In this document: piece after piece, positions 32,269 to 39,431 of the stretch
Numbering within the stretch: position 1 is the first letter of the stretch
Layout of the letters: every line of letters starts with the position of its first letter
Assembly (NCBI RefSeq): GCF_014174255.1
Contig: NZ_JABEQJ010000015.1
Span: 49,969-113,968 of the forward strand
Direction of reading: 5' to 3'
Length of the DNA stretch: 64,000 nt
From: Gluconacetobacter sacchari
GTDB taxonomy: Bacteria; Pseudomonadota; Alphaproteobacteria; Acetobacterales; Acetobacteraceae
Notes under the pieces: generated by a model
What the model was told of the DNA's origin: nothing
What the model saw: only the letters and a program-made list of their open reading frames with translations
Database searches by the model: none
Made by a program: the position numbers and the translations under genes

Positions 32269-33702
32269 GTGAATGCGGCCCGAAGGGACAGGTCCGGTCT
32301 GACGTCTCCGGTGATCGTGTGGTTTCGCCGTGACTTGCGGCTGGCGGACAATGCTGCGTTGGTCGCGGCGGTGAAAACCGGCGCGCCGATCTTGTGCGTT
32401 TATATCCTCGACGACGCGTGTGAGCCGGTCGCCGCGCGCTGGTGGATGGGCCGGGCGCTGGATCTGTTCGATGCCGCCCTGCGGTCGCTTGGCGGAGCGC
32501 TACATGTCTTCCGGGGGGCGGCGATCGAGATCCTGCCGGCGGTCGTGGCCGCGACCGGGGCGCGGGCGGTGTACTGGAACCGGCGGTACGATCCCGAAGG
32601 CCGGGAGACGGATACGCGGTTGAAGGCAATGCTGACGGGAGCGGGAACGCCGGCCCATAGTTTTGCCGGCGCCCTGTTGCATGAGCCATGGGAGATCCGG
32701 ACGCAAGCAGGGCAGCCCTATCACGTCTTCGGTGCCTATTGGCGGGCGGCCTGCCGGGCAGGGCTTGAGCGGGTGCCCGTGCCGACGCCGGTGGCGATAA
32801 AGTTCGCCGCGCCAGCGCCGGCGGGCCTCCCGTCCATGATCGATGTCGGCGCTGTCGGACGGGAGATGCGGGCGGCCGGCTGGACTGGCGGGTTGGAGGC
32901 GGCCTGGCAGCCGGACGAGGCATCGGCGCACGCTGCGCTGGAACGGTTCGTGGACGGCCCGCTGGCGAATTACGCGCGGGATCGGGATGAGCCGGCGCGG
33001 TCGGCGACCTCCTGCCTGTCGCCCTTCCTGTGTTGGGGGCATATCACGCCGGCGCAGATCCGCGACGCGGTGGGAGCCCGGCCGCAGGCGAGCGATTGGG
33101 CGAAATTCATGGCGGAACTGGGGTGGCGGGAGTTCGCGTGGTCGGTGTTGTTTGCCCGCCCCGATCTGCTGTCGCGCAATCTGCGCCCGGAATTTGACGG
33201 CATGGCGTGGCGTCGCGATGCCGAGGGGCTGCGTGCGTGGCAGCGCGGGCAAACCGGCTATCCGCTGGTCGATGCGGGCATGCGCCAGCTATGGCGGACA
33301 GGCTGGATGCATAACCGCGTGCGCATGGTGGTGGCGTCGTTCCTGGTGAAGCACCTGCTGATCGATTGGCGGGAAGGCGAGCGCTGGTTCGCGCGCACGC
33401 TGGTCGATTACGACCCGGCCTGCAACGGGGTGAACTGGCAATGGGTCGCGGGCACCGGTATCGAGGCCGCGCCATTCTTTCGGATGATGAATCCGTTGAT
33501 CCAGTCGCGTCGATTCGATCCGTCCGGGGCCTATATCCGCGCCTGGGTGCCGGAACTGGCTGGCTTGCCGGACGCGCGGATTCATACGCCGTGGCTGAGT
33601 GGCGGCGCCGTGGGCTATCCGGCGCCGTTTATCCCGCACGAGGCGGCGCGGGAGCGGGCCCTGTCCGCCTGGCGGGCGTTGCGCGCCCGGACGGAAGGGT
33701 AG
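32269..33702 (+). CDS. phrB: Deoxyribodipyrimidine photo-lyase
   Basis: Light-driven repair of cyclobutane pyrimidine dimers. It has 477 residues in the class I photolyase/cryptochrome family: N-terminal antenna domain from VIVWFRRDLRLADN and C-terminal FAD domain with GRPQASDW-type linker, QRGQTGYPLVDAGMRQLW, RMVVASFLVKHLLIDWREGE and WQWVAGTG. The start is a GTG at 32269; a GTG at 32311 is an alternative nearer the conserved region. It ends 11 bases before the convergent cyclodeaminase gene. Confidence 0.93.
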   Translation: MNAARRDRSGLTSPVIVWFRRDLRLADNAALVAAVKTGAPILCVYILDDACEPVAARWWMGRALDLFDAALRSLGGALHVFRGAAIEILPAVVAATGARAVYWNRRYDPEGRETDTRLKAMLTGAGTPAHSFAGALLHEPWEIRTQAGQPYHVFGAYWRAACRAGLERVPVPTPVAIKFAAPAPAGLPSMIDVGAVGREMRAAGWTGGLEAAWQPDEASAHAALERFVDGPLANYARDRDEPARSATSCLSPFLCWGHITPAQIRDAVGARPQASDWAKFMAELGWREFAWSVLFARPDLLSRNLRPEFDGMAWRRDAEGLRAWQRGQTGYPLVDAGMRQLWRTGWMHNRVRMVVASFLVKHLLIDWREGERWFARTLVDYDPACNGVNWQWVAGTGIEAAPFFRMMNPLIQSRRFDPSGAYIRAWVPELAGLPDARIHTPWLSGGAVGYPAPFIPHEAARERALSAWRALRARTEG

Positions 33703-33713
33703 GGCCTGGACCG

Positions 33714-34622
33714 TTATTCCGTGCTTTCTGTCAGGCGGCGGCGGGCGAGGCGGCAGGCGGCGAGATCCCACGCCGCGCAGCCGACCGATTTGAACAGGAT
33801 CGGCCGGTCGGGGGACGGGGGCGTGTCGATTGCCGTGGCCAGCGGGCGGACGCTTCGCCAGTCCACGCCGGCCTGGATCAGGTCGCCGGCTTCGCATGGC
33901 GCGCCGATCGGATCGTCGACGAAGATCTGGCTGTTCAGGACCAGGTTCGGGCCGATTTCGATCATTTCTGGCCGGTAGGCGCCGACGCCGATGACCAGGC
34001 GGCCGGTGCGTGGGGGCGCATCATAGACGATTTCGTGGCTGCTGGTGGTGGTGATGACGATGTCGGCGGCCTCGGCATCGCCCGGGGTTTCGGGGCGGAT
34101 ATGCTGGCCTGTCGGGTCGAGGGTCGCGCACAAGGCGGCGACCGCCGGCGACTTGCGGCCGCGAACGCGGATGGCGGCCTCCGGGTACAGGGTGCGCAGG
34201 GCGTCGATATGGCCCCGGGCCTGGGTGCCGGTGCCGACGATCAGCACATGGCGCGGCGGGGCGCGGTGCAGCAGGCGGATGGCCAGCATCGACATCGCGG
34301 CGGTGCGGCGCCCTGTGGTCTCGGGCCCGTCGAGCGTGAACAGGAACGCGCCGTCGCGCGCATCGCAGCATGTCACCTGCCCCTGGATCACGGGCAGTGC
34401 CTGGTTGCCGTGGAAGATCGTGATCAGCTTGGTGGCCATGATGTCGCCGGCAATCGATGGCATGCAGAGCAGATGGCCGCCGGCATCCGCCGTGTCGATC
34501 ACCATCCGTTCGGGTGACAGGATGCCGCCGGCGGCATAGTCCTGCACGACCTCCCGCAGGGTATCGACGAGTTCAGGGATGGGAAGAAGGTGGGCGGTCT
34601 GCCCGGCCGTGAAGATCTGCAT
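33714..34622 (-). CDS. Ornithine cyclodeaminase/mu-crystallin family protein
   Basis: NAD(P)-dependent enzyme of 302 residues from the ATG at 34622 (AGAGG upstream). The Rossmann motif VLIVGTGTQARGHIDAL is at about 118-134. The substrate region holds MSMLAIRLLHRAPP and the C-terminal DLIQAGVDW/FKSVGCAAWDLA. This family includes ornithine cyclodeaminase, alanine dehydrogenase and delta-1-pyrroline-2-carboxylate reductase, which sequence alone cannot separate. It lies 42 bases after the deaminase gene on the same strand, so probably in one operon. Confidence 0.85.
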   Translation of the reverse strand: MQIFTAGQTAHLLPIPELVDTLREVVQDYAAGGILSPERMVIDTADAGGHLLCMPSIAGDIMATKLITIFHGNQALPVIQGQVTCCDARDGAFLFTLDGPETTGRRTAAMSMLAIRLLHRAPPRHVLIVGTGTQARGHIDALRTLYPEAAIRVRGRKSPAVAALCATLDPTGQHIRPETPGDAEAADIVITTTSSHEIVYDAPPRTGRLVIGVGAYRPEMIEIGPNLVLNSQIFVDDPIGAPCEAGDLIQAGVDWRSVRPLATAIDTPPSPDRPILFKSVGCAAWDLAACRLARRRLTESTE

Positions 34623-34664
34623 CGGGGCCTCTGAGCGGCGTAGGACGGGCAAGGACGAGTCCTT

Positions 34665-35696
34665 TCAGGCTTCGCCGGACTGCATTGCCGCGAAACGATC
34701 CAGCCTGTCGAGATAGCGGCGACGCTCGGCGTCGGAAATCCAGGCGGAGACGAAGGCGTTGCGGCTGATGGCCAGAAGTTCCGCGCGCGTCAGGTCCGCC
34801 GTTTGCTGCGCGCTGCGCAGGCACTCGGTCATATAGGCGCTGTTCATGTATCCCGGGTCGTCGGAATTGATGGTGATCCGCAGCCCGGCATCCAGCATGG
34901 CGCGCAGATCGCGTCGGCCGCATCCGGGCCGTATGACGTCGTTGGGGGACGGGCAGATGGTGAAGACGATGTCGCGTTCGCGGGCGCGGGCGATCAGTTC
35001 GGGGCGGTCCAGCACGTTCAGCCCATGGTCGATCCGCTCGCTGGCCAGATCGTCGAGCGCCTGGCGGATATGCTCGTGCGTGTTCTCCTGGTCCAGGTCG
35101 CAATGCATGGTCAGATGCAGCCCGGCCGCGCGGGCGCGGGCGAAGACATGCGCGAACTTGGCCGGCGGGTTGCCGGTCTCGTAGGAATCGAGCCCGACGC
35201 CGATGATGTCGTCGAGATAGGGCAGCGCCTGGGTGAAGGTCTCGTCCGCCGACTCCGCGCTCATTTCGCGCACGAAGCACATGATCAGTTGCGAGCGGAT
35301 GCCGAAATCGCGCTCGGCGTCCTTGCGGGCGCGGGTGATGCCGGTGATGACGGTTGCGAACGGGATGCCGCGCCGCGTGTGCAATTGGGGGTCGAAGAAC
35401 ATCTCGGTATAGAGCACGTTCTGCGAAGCGACCTTTTGCAGGTACTGGTAGCACAGATCGTAGAAATCCTGCTCCGTTTGCAGCAGTTCGACGCCCTCGT
35501 AATACAGGTCGAGAAATGACAGCAGGTCGTGATAGACGTAGCCGGCGCGGATGGCGTCCGCGCTGCTGCCCTTCAGCGGATGATCGTTGCGCCGCGCCAG
35601 TTCCATCTTCAGCGACGCTTCCAGCGTGCCTTCCAGATGCACATGCAGTTCCGCCTTGGGCAGGGCGTCGATAAAGGCGGCGATCGAGCCGGTCAT
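34665..35696 (-). CDS. Adenosine deaminase-family amidohydrolase, altered active site
   Basis: Protein of 343 residues matching the bacterial adenosine/adenine deaminase family in length and order. Metal ligands are expected at His18 and His20 (ELHVHLEG), His198 and Asp279 (INSDDPGY), with IDHG at 222-225. The usual HAGE motif with catalytic Glu reads instead HCDLDQENTHEH at 198-209: Leu replaces Glu at 201, while Asp200 and Glu204 are nearby. The substrate is therefore uncertain. A start with GGAG 10 bases upstream supports 35696. A large hairpin lies directly upstream. Confidence 0.85.
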   Translation of the reverse strand: MTGSIAAFIDALPKAELHVHLEGTLEASLKMELARRNDHPLKGSSADAIRAGYVYHDLLSFLDLYYEGVELLQTEQDFYDLCYQYLQKVASQNVLYTEMFFDPQLHTRRGIPFATVITGITRARKDAERDFGIRSQLIMCFVREMSAESADETFTQALPYLDDIIGVGLDSYETGNPPAKFAHVFARARAAGLHLTMHCDLDQENTHEHIRQALDDLASERIDHGLNVLDRPELIARARERDIVFTICPSPNDVIRPGCGRRDLRAMLDAGLRITINSDDPGYMNSAYMTECLRSAQQTADLTRAELLAISRNAFVSAWISDAERRRYLDRLDRFAAMQSGEA

Positions 35697-35714
35697 TGCG
35701 TCTCACTCCATCGG

Positions 35715-35746
35715 GACAGGGCTATCATTGCCGATGATGCCCTGTC
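35715..35746. promoter_or_regulatory. Long near-perfect dyad upstream of deaminase operon
   Basis: GACAGGGC (35715-35722), one bulged T, ATCAT (35724-35728), 5-base loop TGCCG, ATGAT (35734-35738), GCCCTGTC (35739-35746): 13 pairs with a single bulge. It ends 18 bases upstream of the deaminase start codon. It may be an operator or, in the leader RNA, a regulatory hairpin. Confidence 0.6.
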
Positions 35747-35970
35747 TTGCGTGCCGGGGCACGTTTTTCCTTGGGAAGACGGAACGAGGAAATGTCTTCA
35801 GTTCTTTTTTGGAGATGGCCGGCGCCGTTCGATCGGCGAGTTCTTAGACGGAAACGGTTGTCGGGCGGGAGAAGATTGCGGCGCCGCGTAGGGGATCATG
35901 GGTTGCCGGGTTTATCCGGGCGCAGTTTCTCGCCTTCGGTCATTCCCAAGCGGCCGCGACGGCGGCCCGC

Positions 35971-36207
35971 TCAGTGGCAGCCGCCGCCATCGCCGCATTT
36001 GGTGCAGGCGCCGCAGCCGCTGGGAAGCTTGTCCGCTCGCTGCGCGCGTTGCGTGGCCCGCTCGCGCAACGCGCGCGGAGCGTGGACCGCGCGCAGCATG
36101 TCCGCGCTGCCGCGCCAGAAGATTCCCTGGCTGGCGGGCACCAGCCGGCGCACCCAGTAGAGGGCGGAGGCCGTGATGATGGTGACGATTACAATGGTTT
36201 CGATCAT
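35971..36207 (-). CDS. FeoB-associated Cys-rich membrane protein
   Basis: Protein of 78 residues with one N-terminal membrane helix (IETIVIVTIITASALYWV) and a C-terminal cysteine-rich tail (CGACTKCGDGGGC). Its ATG overlaps the feoB stop codon (ATGA), so it is translationally coupled. This arrangement is that of the small FeoB partner found after feoB in many bacteria; it is not the DNA-binding FeoC of enterics. Four or five cysteines could bind iron or an Fe-S cluster at the cytoplasmic mouth of FeoB; that role is inferred. Confidence 0.75.
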   Translation of the reverse strand: MIETIVIVTIITASALYWVRRLVPASQGIFWRGSADMLRAVHAPRALRERATQRAQRADKLPSGCGACTKCGDGGGCH

Positions 36208-38048
36208 GGGTTGCTCCCCCATCCGAGAAGAAGCGCCGCGCGCCAGACGATGAAGGCGGCGCCGTAGGCCATGGCGAACAGATAGCCGGCCGTTATTCCT
36301 ACCATACGCCAGGACCCGGTTTCACGCCGGATCACCGCGAGCGTCGAAAAACATTGTGGCGCGAAGATGTACCAGGCCAGCAGCGACAGCGCGGTGCCCA
36401 GGCTCCAATGCGCCGACAGCAGCGGCAGGAGCTGGTTGGCGGCGTCGCCATCGGTGGCGCCCAGGGAATAGACGGTGGCCAGGGCGCTGACCGCGACCTC
36501 GCGCGCCGCCAGGCCGGGGATCAGGCTGACGCAGATCTGCCAGTTGAAGCCGATCGGCGCCATGACATGGAGCATCCAGTGGCCGATGCGGCCGGCCAGG
36601 CTCCATTCGATCGCCGGGCCCGCCGCGCCGGCCGGTGCGGCCGGGAAGCTGGCGAGCGCCCAGAGCAGCACGCTGACGGTGACGATGATGGTGCCGACGC
36701 GAGACAGGAAGATCACCGCCCGCTGCTTCAGGCCGAGAGCGAGGTCGCGCGGGTTGGGCAGGCGGTAGGCCGGCAGTTCCAGCAGCAGGGGATGTTCTTC
36801 CTGCCGGTCGCGGTTCTTCAGCACCCGTGCCACCACCAGCGCGCTGAGGATGCCGGCCATGTAGAGCGTGAACAGCACCAGCCCGTGCAGGTTGAACAGG
36901 CCGGCGATCCGTCGCTCGGGTACGAAGGCCGCGATCAGCAGCGTATAGACCGGCAGGCGGGCCGAGCACGTCATCAGCGGGGCGATCAGGATCGTGATCA
37001 TCCGGTCGCGGGGGTTCTGGATCGTGCGCGTGGCCATGATCCCGGGCACCGCGCAGGCGAAGCTGGACAGCAGAGGAATGAACGAGCGGCCGCTCAGTCC
37101 CGCCGTGGCCATGACCCGGTCCAGCAGGAAGGCGGCGCGAGGCAGGTAGCCCGATTCCTCCAGCGCCAGGATCCACAGGAACAGGATCAGGATTTGCGGC
37201 AGGAACACCACCACGCTGCCCGCGCCGGCGATGACGCCGTCGACGATCAGGCTGCGCAACGGACCGTCGGGCAGGATTGTGCCGACCGCCTGGCCCAATG
37301 CCGCCGTGCCGGCATCCAGCAGGTCCATCACCGGCTGGGCCCAGGAGAACACCGCCTGGAACATGACGAACATCAGGGCGAACAGGATCACCACGCCCCA
37401 GACCGGGTGCAGGAACCAGCGATCCAGCCGTTCTTCCAGCGCCATGCCCAGCCGCGACGGGCGCGTCACGCAGTCGGCCAGGATCCGGCGGGCCTCGGCA
37501 TGGAAATCGCTGCCTGACGGCATGGCGGGCGGCGGGGGCGGGGGCGGAAGGTCGAGCGCGCGCAGGAGGTCCCGGCCCCCGTCGCGGCGGATGCCGACGG
37601 CGGTGACCACGGGGGCGCCGAATTCGGCCGCCAGGCGCGGCATATCGATCGCGATGCCTTGCCGCTTCGCCGCGTCGATCATGTTCAGTACGAGGATCAT
37701 CGGCCGGCCCATCTGTCGGACTTCGAGCGCGAAGCGCAGATGCAGGCGTAAATTGGTGGCGTCCACCACGCAGACCAGCAGTTCCGGCGCGGGTTCGCCG
37801 CGATAGGTGCCGGCGCATACATCGCGCGTCACCGCCTCGTCGGGGCTGGTGGCGACCAAGCTGTAGGCGCCCGGCAGATCGAGCAGGCGCACCGACAGGC
37901 CGCCCGGAGTCGTCAGTCGCCCGACCTTGCGCTCGACCGTGACGCCGGCATAGTTCGCCACCTTCTGCCGGCTGCCGGTCAGGAGGTTGAACAGCGCCGT
38001 CTTGCCGCAATTGGGATTGCCGACCAGGGCGGCGTTGAGGACGCTCAT
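36204..38048 (-). CDS. feoB: Ferrous iron transport protein B
   Basis: Inner-membrane Fe(II) transporter with a cytoplasmic GTPase domain. It has 614 residues from the ATG at 38048, shorter than E. coli FeoB but common in alphaproteobacteria. G1 is GNPNCGKT (10-17), the switch region holds NYAGVTVER, G3 is DLPGAYSL and G4 NMID. A proline run near 170-180 leads to the membrane part with two gate repeats. It lies 16 bases after feoA and overlaps the Cys-rich partner. Confidence 0.95.
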   Translation of the reverse strand: MSVLNAALVGNPNCGKTALFNLLTGSRQKVANYAGVTVERKVGRLTTPGGLSVRLLDLPGAYSLVATSPDEAVTRDVCAGTYRGEPAPELLVCVVDATNLRLHLRFALEVRQMGRPMILVLNMIDAAKRQGIAIDMPRLAAEFGAPVVTAVGIRRDGGRDLLRALDLPPPPPPPAMPSGSDFHAEARRILADCVTRPSRLGMALEERLDRWFLHPVWGVVILFALMFVMFQAVFSWAQPVMDLLDAGTAALGQAVGTILPDGPLRSLIVDGVIAGAGSVVVFLPQILILFLWILALEESGYLPRAAFLLDRVMATAGLSGRSFIPLLSSFACAVPGIMATRTIQNPRDRMITILIAPLMTCSARLPVYTLLIAAFVPERRIAGLFNLHGLVLFTLYMAGILSALVVARVLKNRDRQEEHPLLLELPAYRLPNPRDLALGLKQRAVIFLSRVGTIIVTVSVLLWALASFPAAPAGAAGPAIEWSLAGRIGHWMLHVMAPIGFNWQICVSLIPGLAAREVAVSALATVYSLGATDGDAANQLLPLLSAHWSLGTALSLLAWYIFAPQCFSTLAVIRRETGSWRMVGITAGYLFAMAYGAAFIVWRAALLLGWGSNP

Positions 38049-38064
38049 GCCACGGGTCCGAGGG

Positions 38065-38304
38065 TCAGGCCGCGTCGCGCAGCAGCACGCGCGCCGCTTC
38101 GGCACGGCGGAGGGCGAAGCGGGTAAAGCCGATGCCGACCGCGATCGGGTCCGCGCCGATCGGCCCCACGGCCACGATCCGGATCGGCTCGCCCGGCACG
38201 AAACCCAGCGCGCGCAGTCGCTCGGCCACCGGGTCGCCGGCCGCATGGTCTTCCACATGGTCGATGACGGCGCTGCGCCCCAGCTTCAGTTCGTTCAGTC
38301 GCAT
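38065..38304 (-). CDS. feoA: Ferrous iron transport protein A
   Basis: SH3-like cytoplasmic protein (79 residues from the ATG at 38304; a GTG at 38322 adds six) needed for FeoB function. It has the family pattern LKLGRSAVIDHVE, then RLRALGFVPGEPIRIVAVGPIGADPIAVGI (positions about 30-58) and FALRRAEAARV. It is the first gene of the feoA-feoB-partner operon, with an AT-rich iron-box candidate upstream. Confidence 0.92.
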   Translation of the reverse strand: MRLNELKLGRSAVIDHVEDHAAGDPVAERLRALGFVPGEPIRIVAVGPIGADPIAVGIGFTRFALRRAEAARVLLRDAA

Positions 38305-38333
38305 CCCGGATCCGTTCGGCACTGGAGGTTCAG

Positions 38334-38358
38334 TTGAGAATAATACTTAATATTTAAT
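38334..38358 (-). promoter_or_regulatory. AT-rich iron-responsive promoter/operator candidate
   Basis: The AT-rich tract, containing TTGAGAATAATACTTAA on the plus strand, stands alone in GC-rich surroundings 30 bases upstream of feoA. It resembles Fur- or RirA-type iron boxes in composition and partial dyad, but does not match any consensus exactly. Confidence 0.35.
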
Positions 38359-38472
38359 CGCGCCGATGTCCATTGTGCCGGGCGCATTCCACCCGGTCCG
38401 TCCCCGGAGGGGCGGTGACCGTGCAATCAGGATCCGATATGGTCGGGGGACACTGCCCCGGGGAGGGGGCTT

Positions 38473-38925
38473 TCAGCTCGCGGGGAGCAGGTGCAGCGTG
38501 ATGCGCATCGCTTCCGCCGACAGGCGGGCGCCGCCGGCGGCGGTGGCCGTCAGGTCGATATCCACCTGGCGGTTGTTTTCCATCAGCTTGCCGCCCACGC
38601 CGCGGCCCACGGTCGCCTCGGCCTGCACCGCCCAATAGGTGCCGTCGAAATCCTGCAGGCGGGTGAGGTTACGTACCGTGCCGTGTCCCGCGATATGCGA
38701 ATAGCCGATGCTGCCCAGTCCGCCGCCGGAAATCGTGAACGCGTAGGAGCGGCCGGCATAGACCAGATGTCCCTTGCCCCAGGTGTAGCCGGCACCGACT
38801 CCGACTTCCTTCATGACGAAGGTGATCTGGCCGGTCGTCAGGGCCGCCGGATCGGACGCCGCGCGGACGGGCATCGGCAGGCCCATGGCGTAGAGCGTCA
38901 GTCCGGCGGACAGGATTTTCTTCAC
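38473..38925 (-). CDS. Secreted hypothetical protein
   Basis: Protein of 150 residues starting at a GTG (38925), chosen because GAGGAGG lies 8 bases upstream and the start gives a clean signal peptide (KKILSAGLTLYAMGLPMPVRAA). The mature part is beta-rich and Gly-rich: GYTWGKGHLVYAGRSYAF, SGGGLGSIGYSHIAGHGTV and a C-terminal AMRITLHL. It looks like a periplasmic beta-sandwich or barrel-like domain seen in uncharacterised proteobacterial proteins. No function can be given. It is transcribed away from the riboswitch-btuB unit. Confidence 0.65.
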   Translation of the reverse strand: MKKILSAGLTLYAMGLPMPVRAASDPAALTTGQITFVMKEVGVGAGYTWGKGHLVYAGRSYAFTISGGGLGSIGYSHIAGHGTVRNLTRLQDFDGTYWAVQAEATVGRGVGGKLMENNRQVDIDLTATAAGGARLSAEAMRITLHLLPAS

Positions 38926-39109
38926 GCTACGTCCTCCTCGACAGGATGCGTGCCGGTCGGCGGCATCCCACTCAAGACCGATATGACGAATTTTACAATG
39001 TGCCTCATGGTCGAGGTGCCTGATGTCCGGGTGGATTCGCGCGCCATGGGCGGTCTGGAGGACGGGCGCGTTTTTCTTGACAGGCCGGGTGCTGCTTCTA
39101 TGAAGGGCG

Positions 39110-39300
39110 CGATGGTTCCTCTCTCCGAGGATTAAAAGGGAACGCAGTGCGGGTCGCGAGACCCAAGCCTGTGGCTGTCCCCGCAACTGTAAGCGGCATG
39201 TCCACGCATCGCCGGGCGTCATGGCCCGGGGCCACTGGGGTTTCGTTCCTCCGGGAAGGCCATGCTGGATGCGAACCGCGAGCCAGGAGACCTGCCGTCA
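39110..39300 (+). ncRNA. Cobalamin (adenosylcobalamin) riboswitch
   Basis: The class hallmarks are all present in order. They are AAGGGAACGCAGTG near 39136, AAGCCTGTGGCTGTCCCCGC (39164-39183) leading to the B12-box-type ACTGTAAGCGG, CCACTGGG near 39232, CCGGGAAGGC near 39251, and GAGCCAGGAGACCTGCC near 39280. It lies directly before btuB, so high cobalamin should lower expression of the uptake operon. Boundaries are approximate. Confidence 0.95.
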
Positions 39301-39431
39301 GCACTGGTTGCGACCGGGAACCGTTGGGCGGGGCCATCCGACGGGCGGAGCAGGATCGTCATCGCGGCATCGGTGGCGGATCGTGATTCGTGGTCTCGCG
39401 GCAGCCGCGCCTGGTCACGAGAACGCTCCCG

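Noticed and set aside
35747..35768. GC dyad with five T on the plus strand, considered as a terminator.
   Set aside because: No plus-strand gene ends there; the loop is tight, and it overlaps the deaminase promoter region, so it is noted only in the findings.
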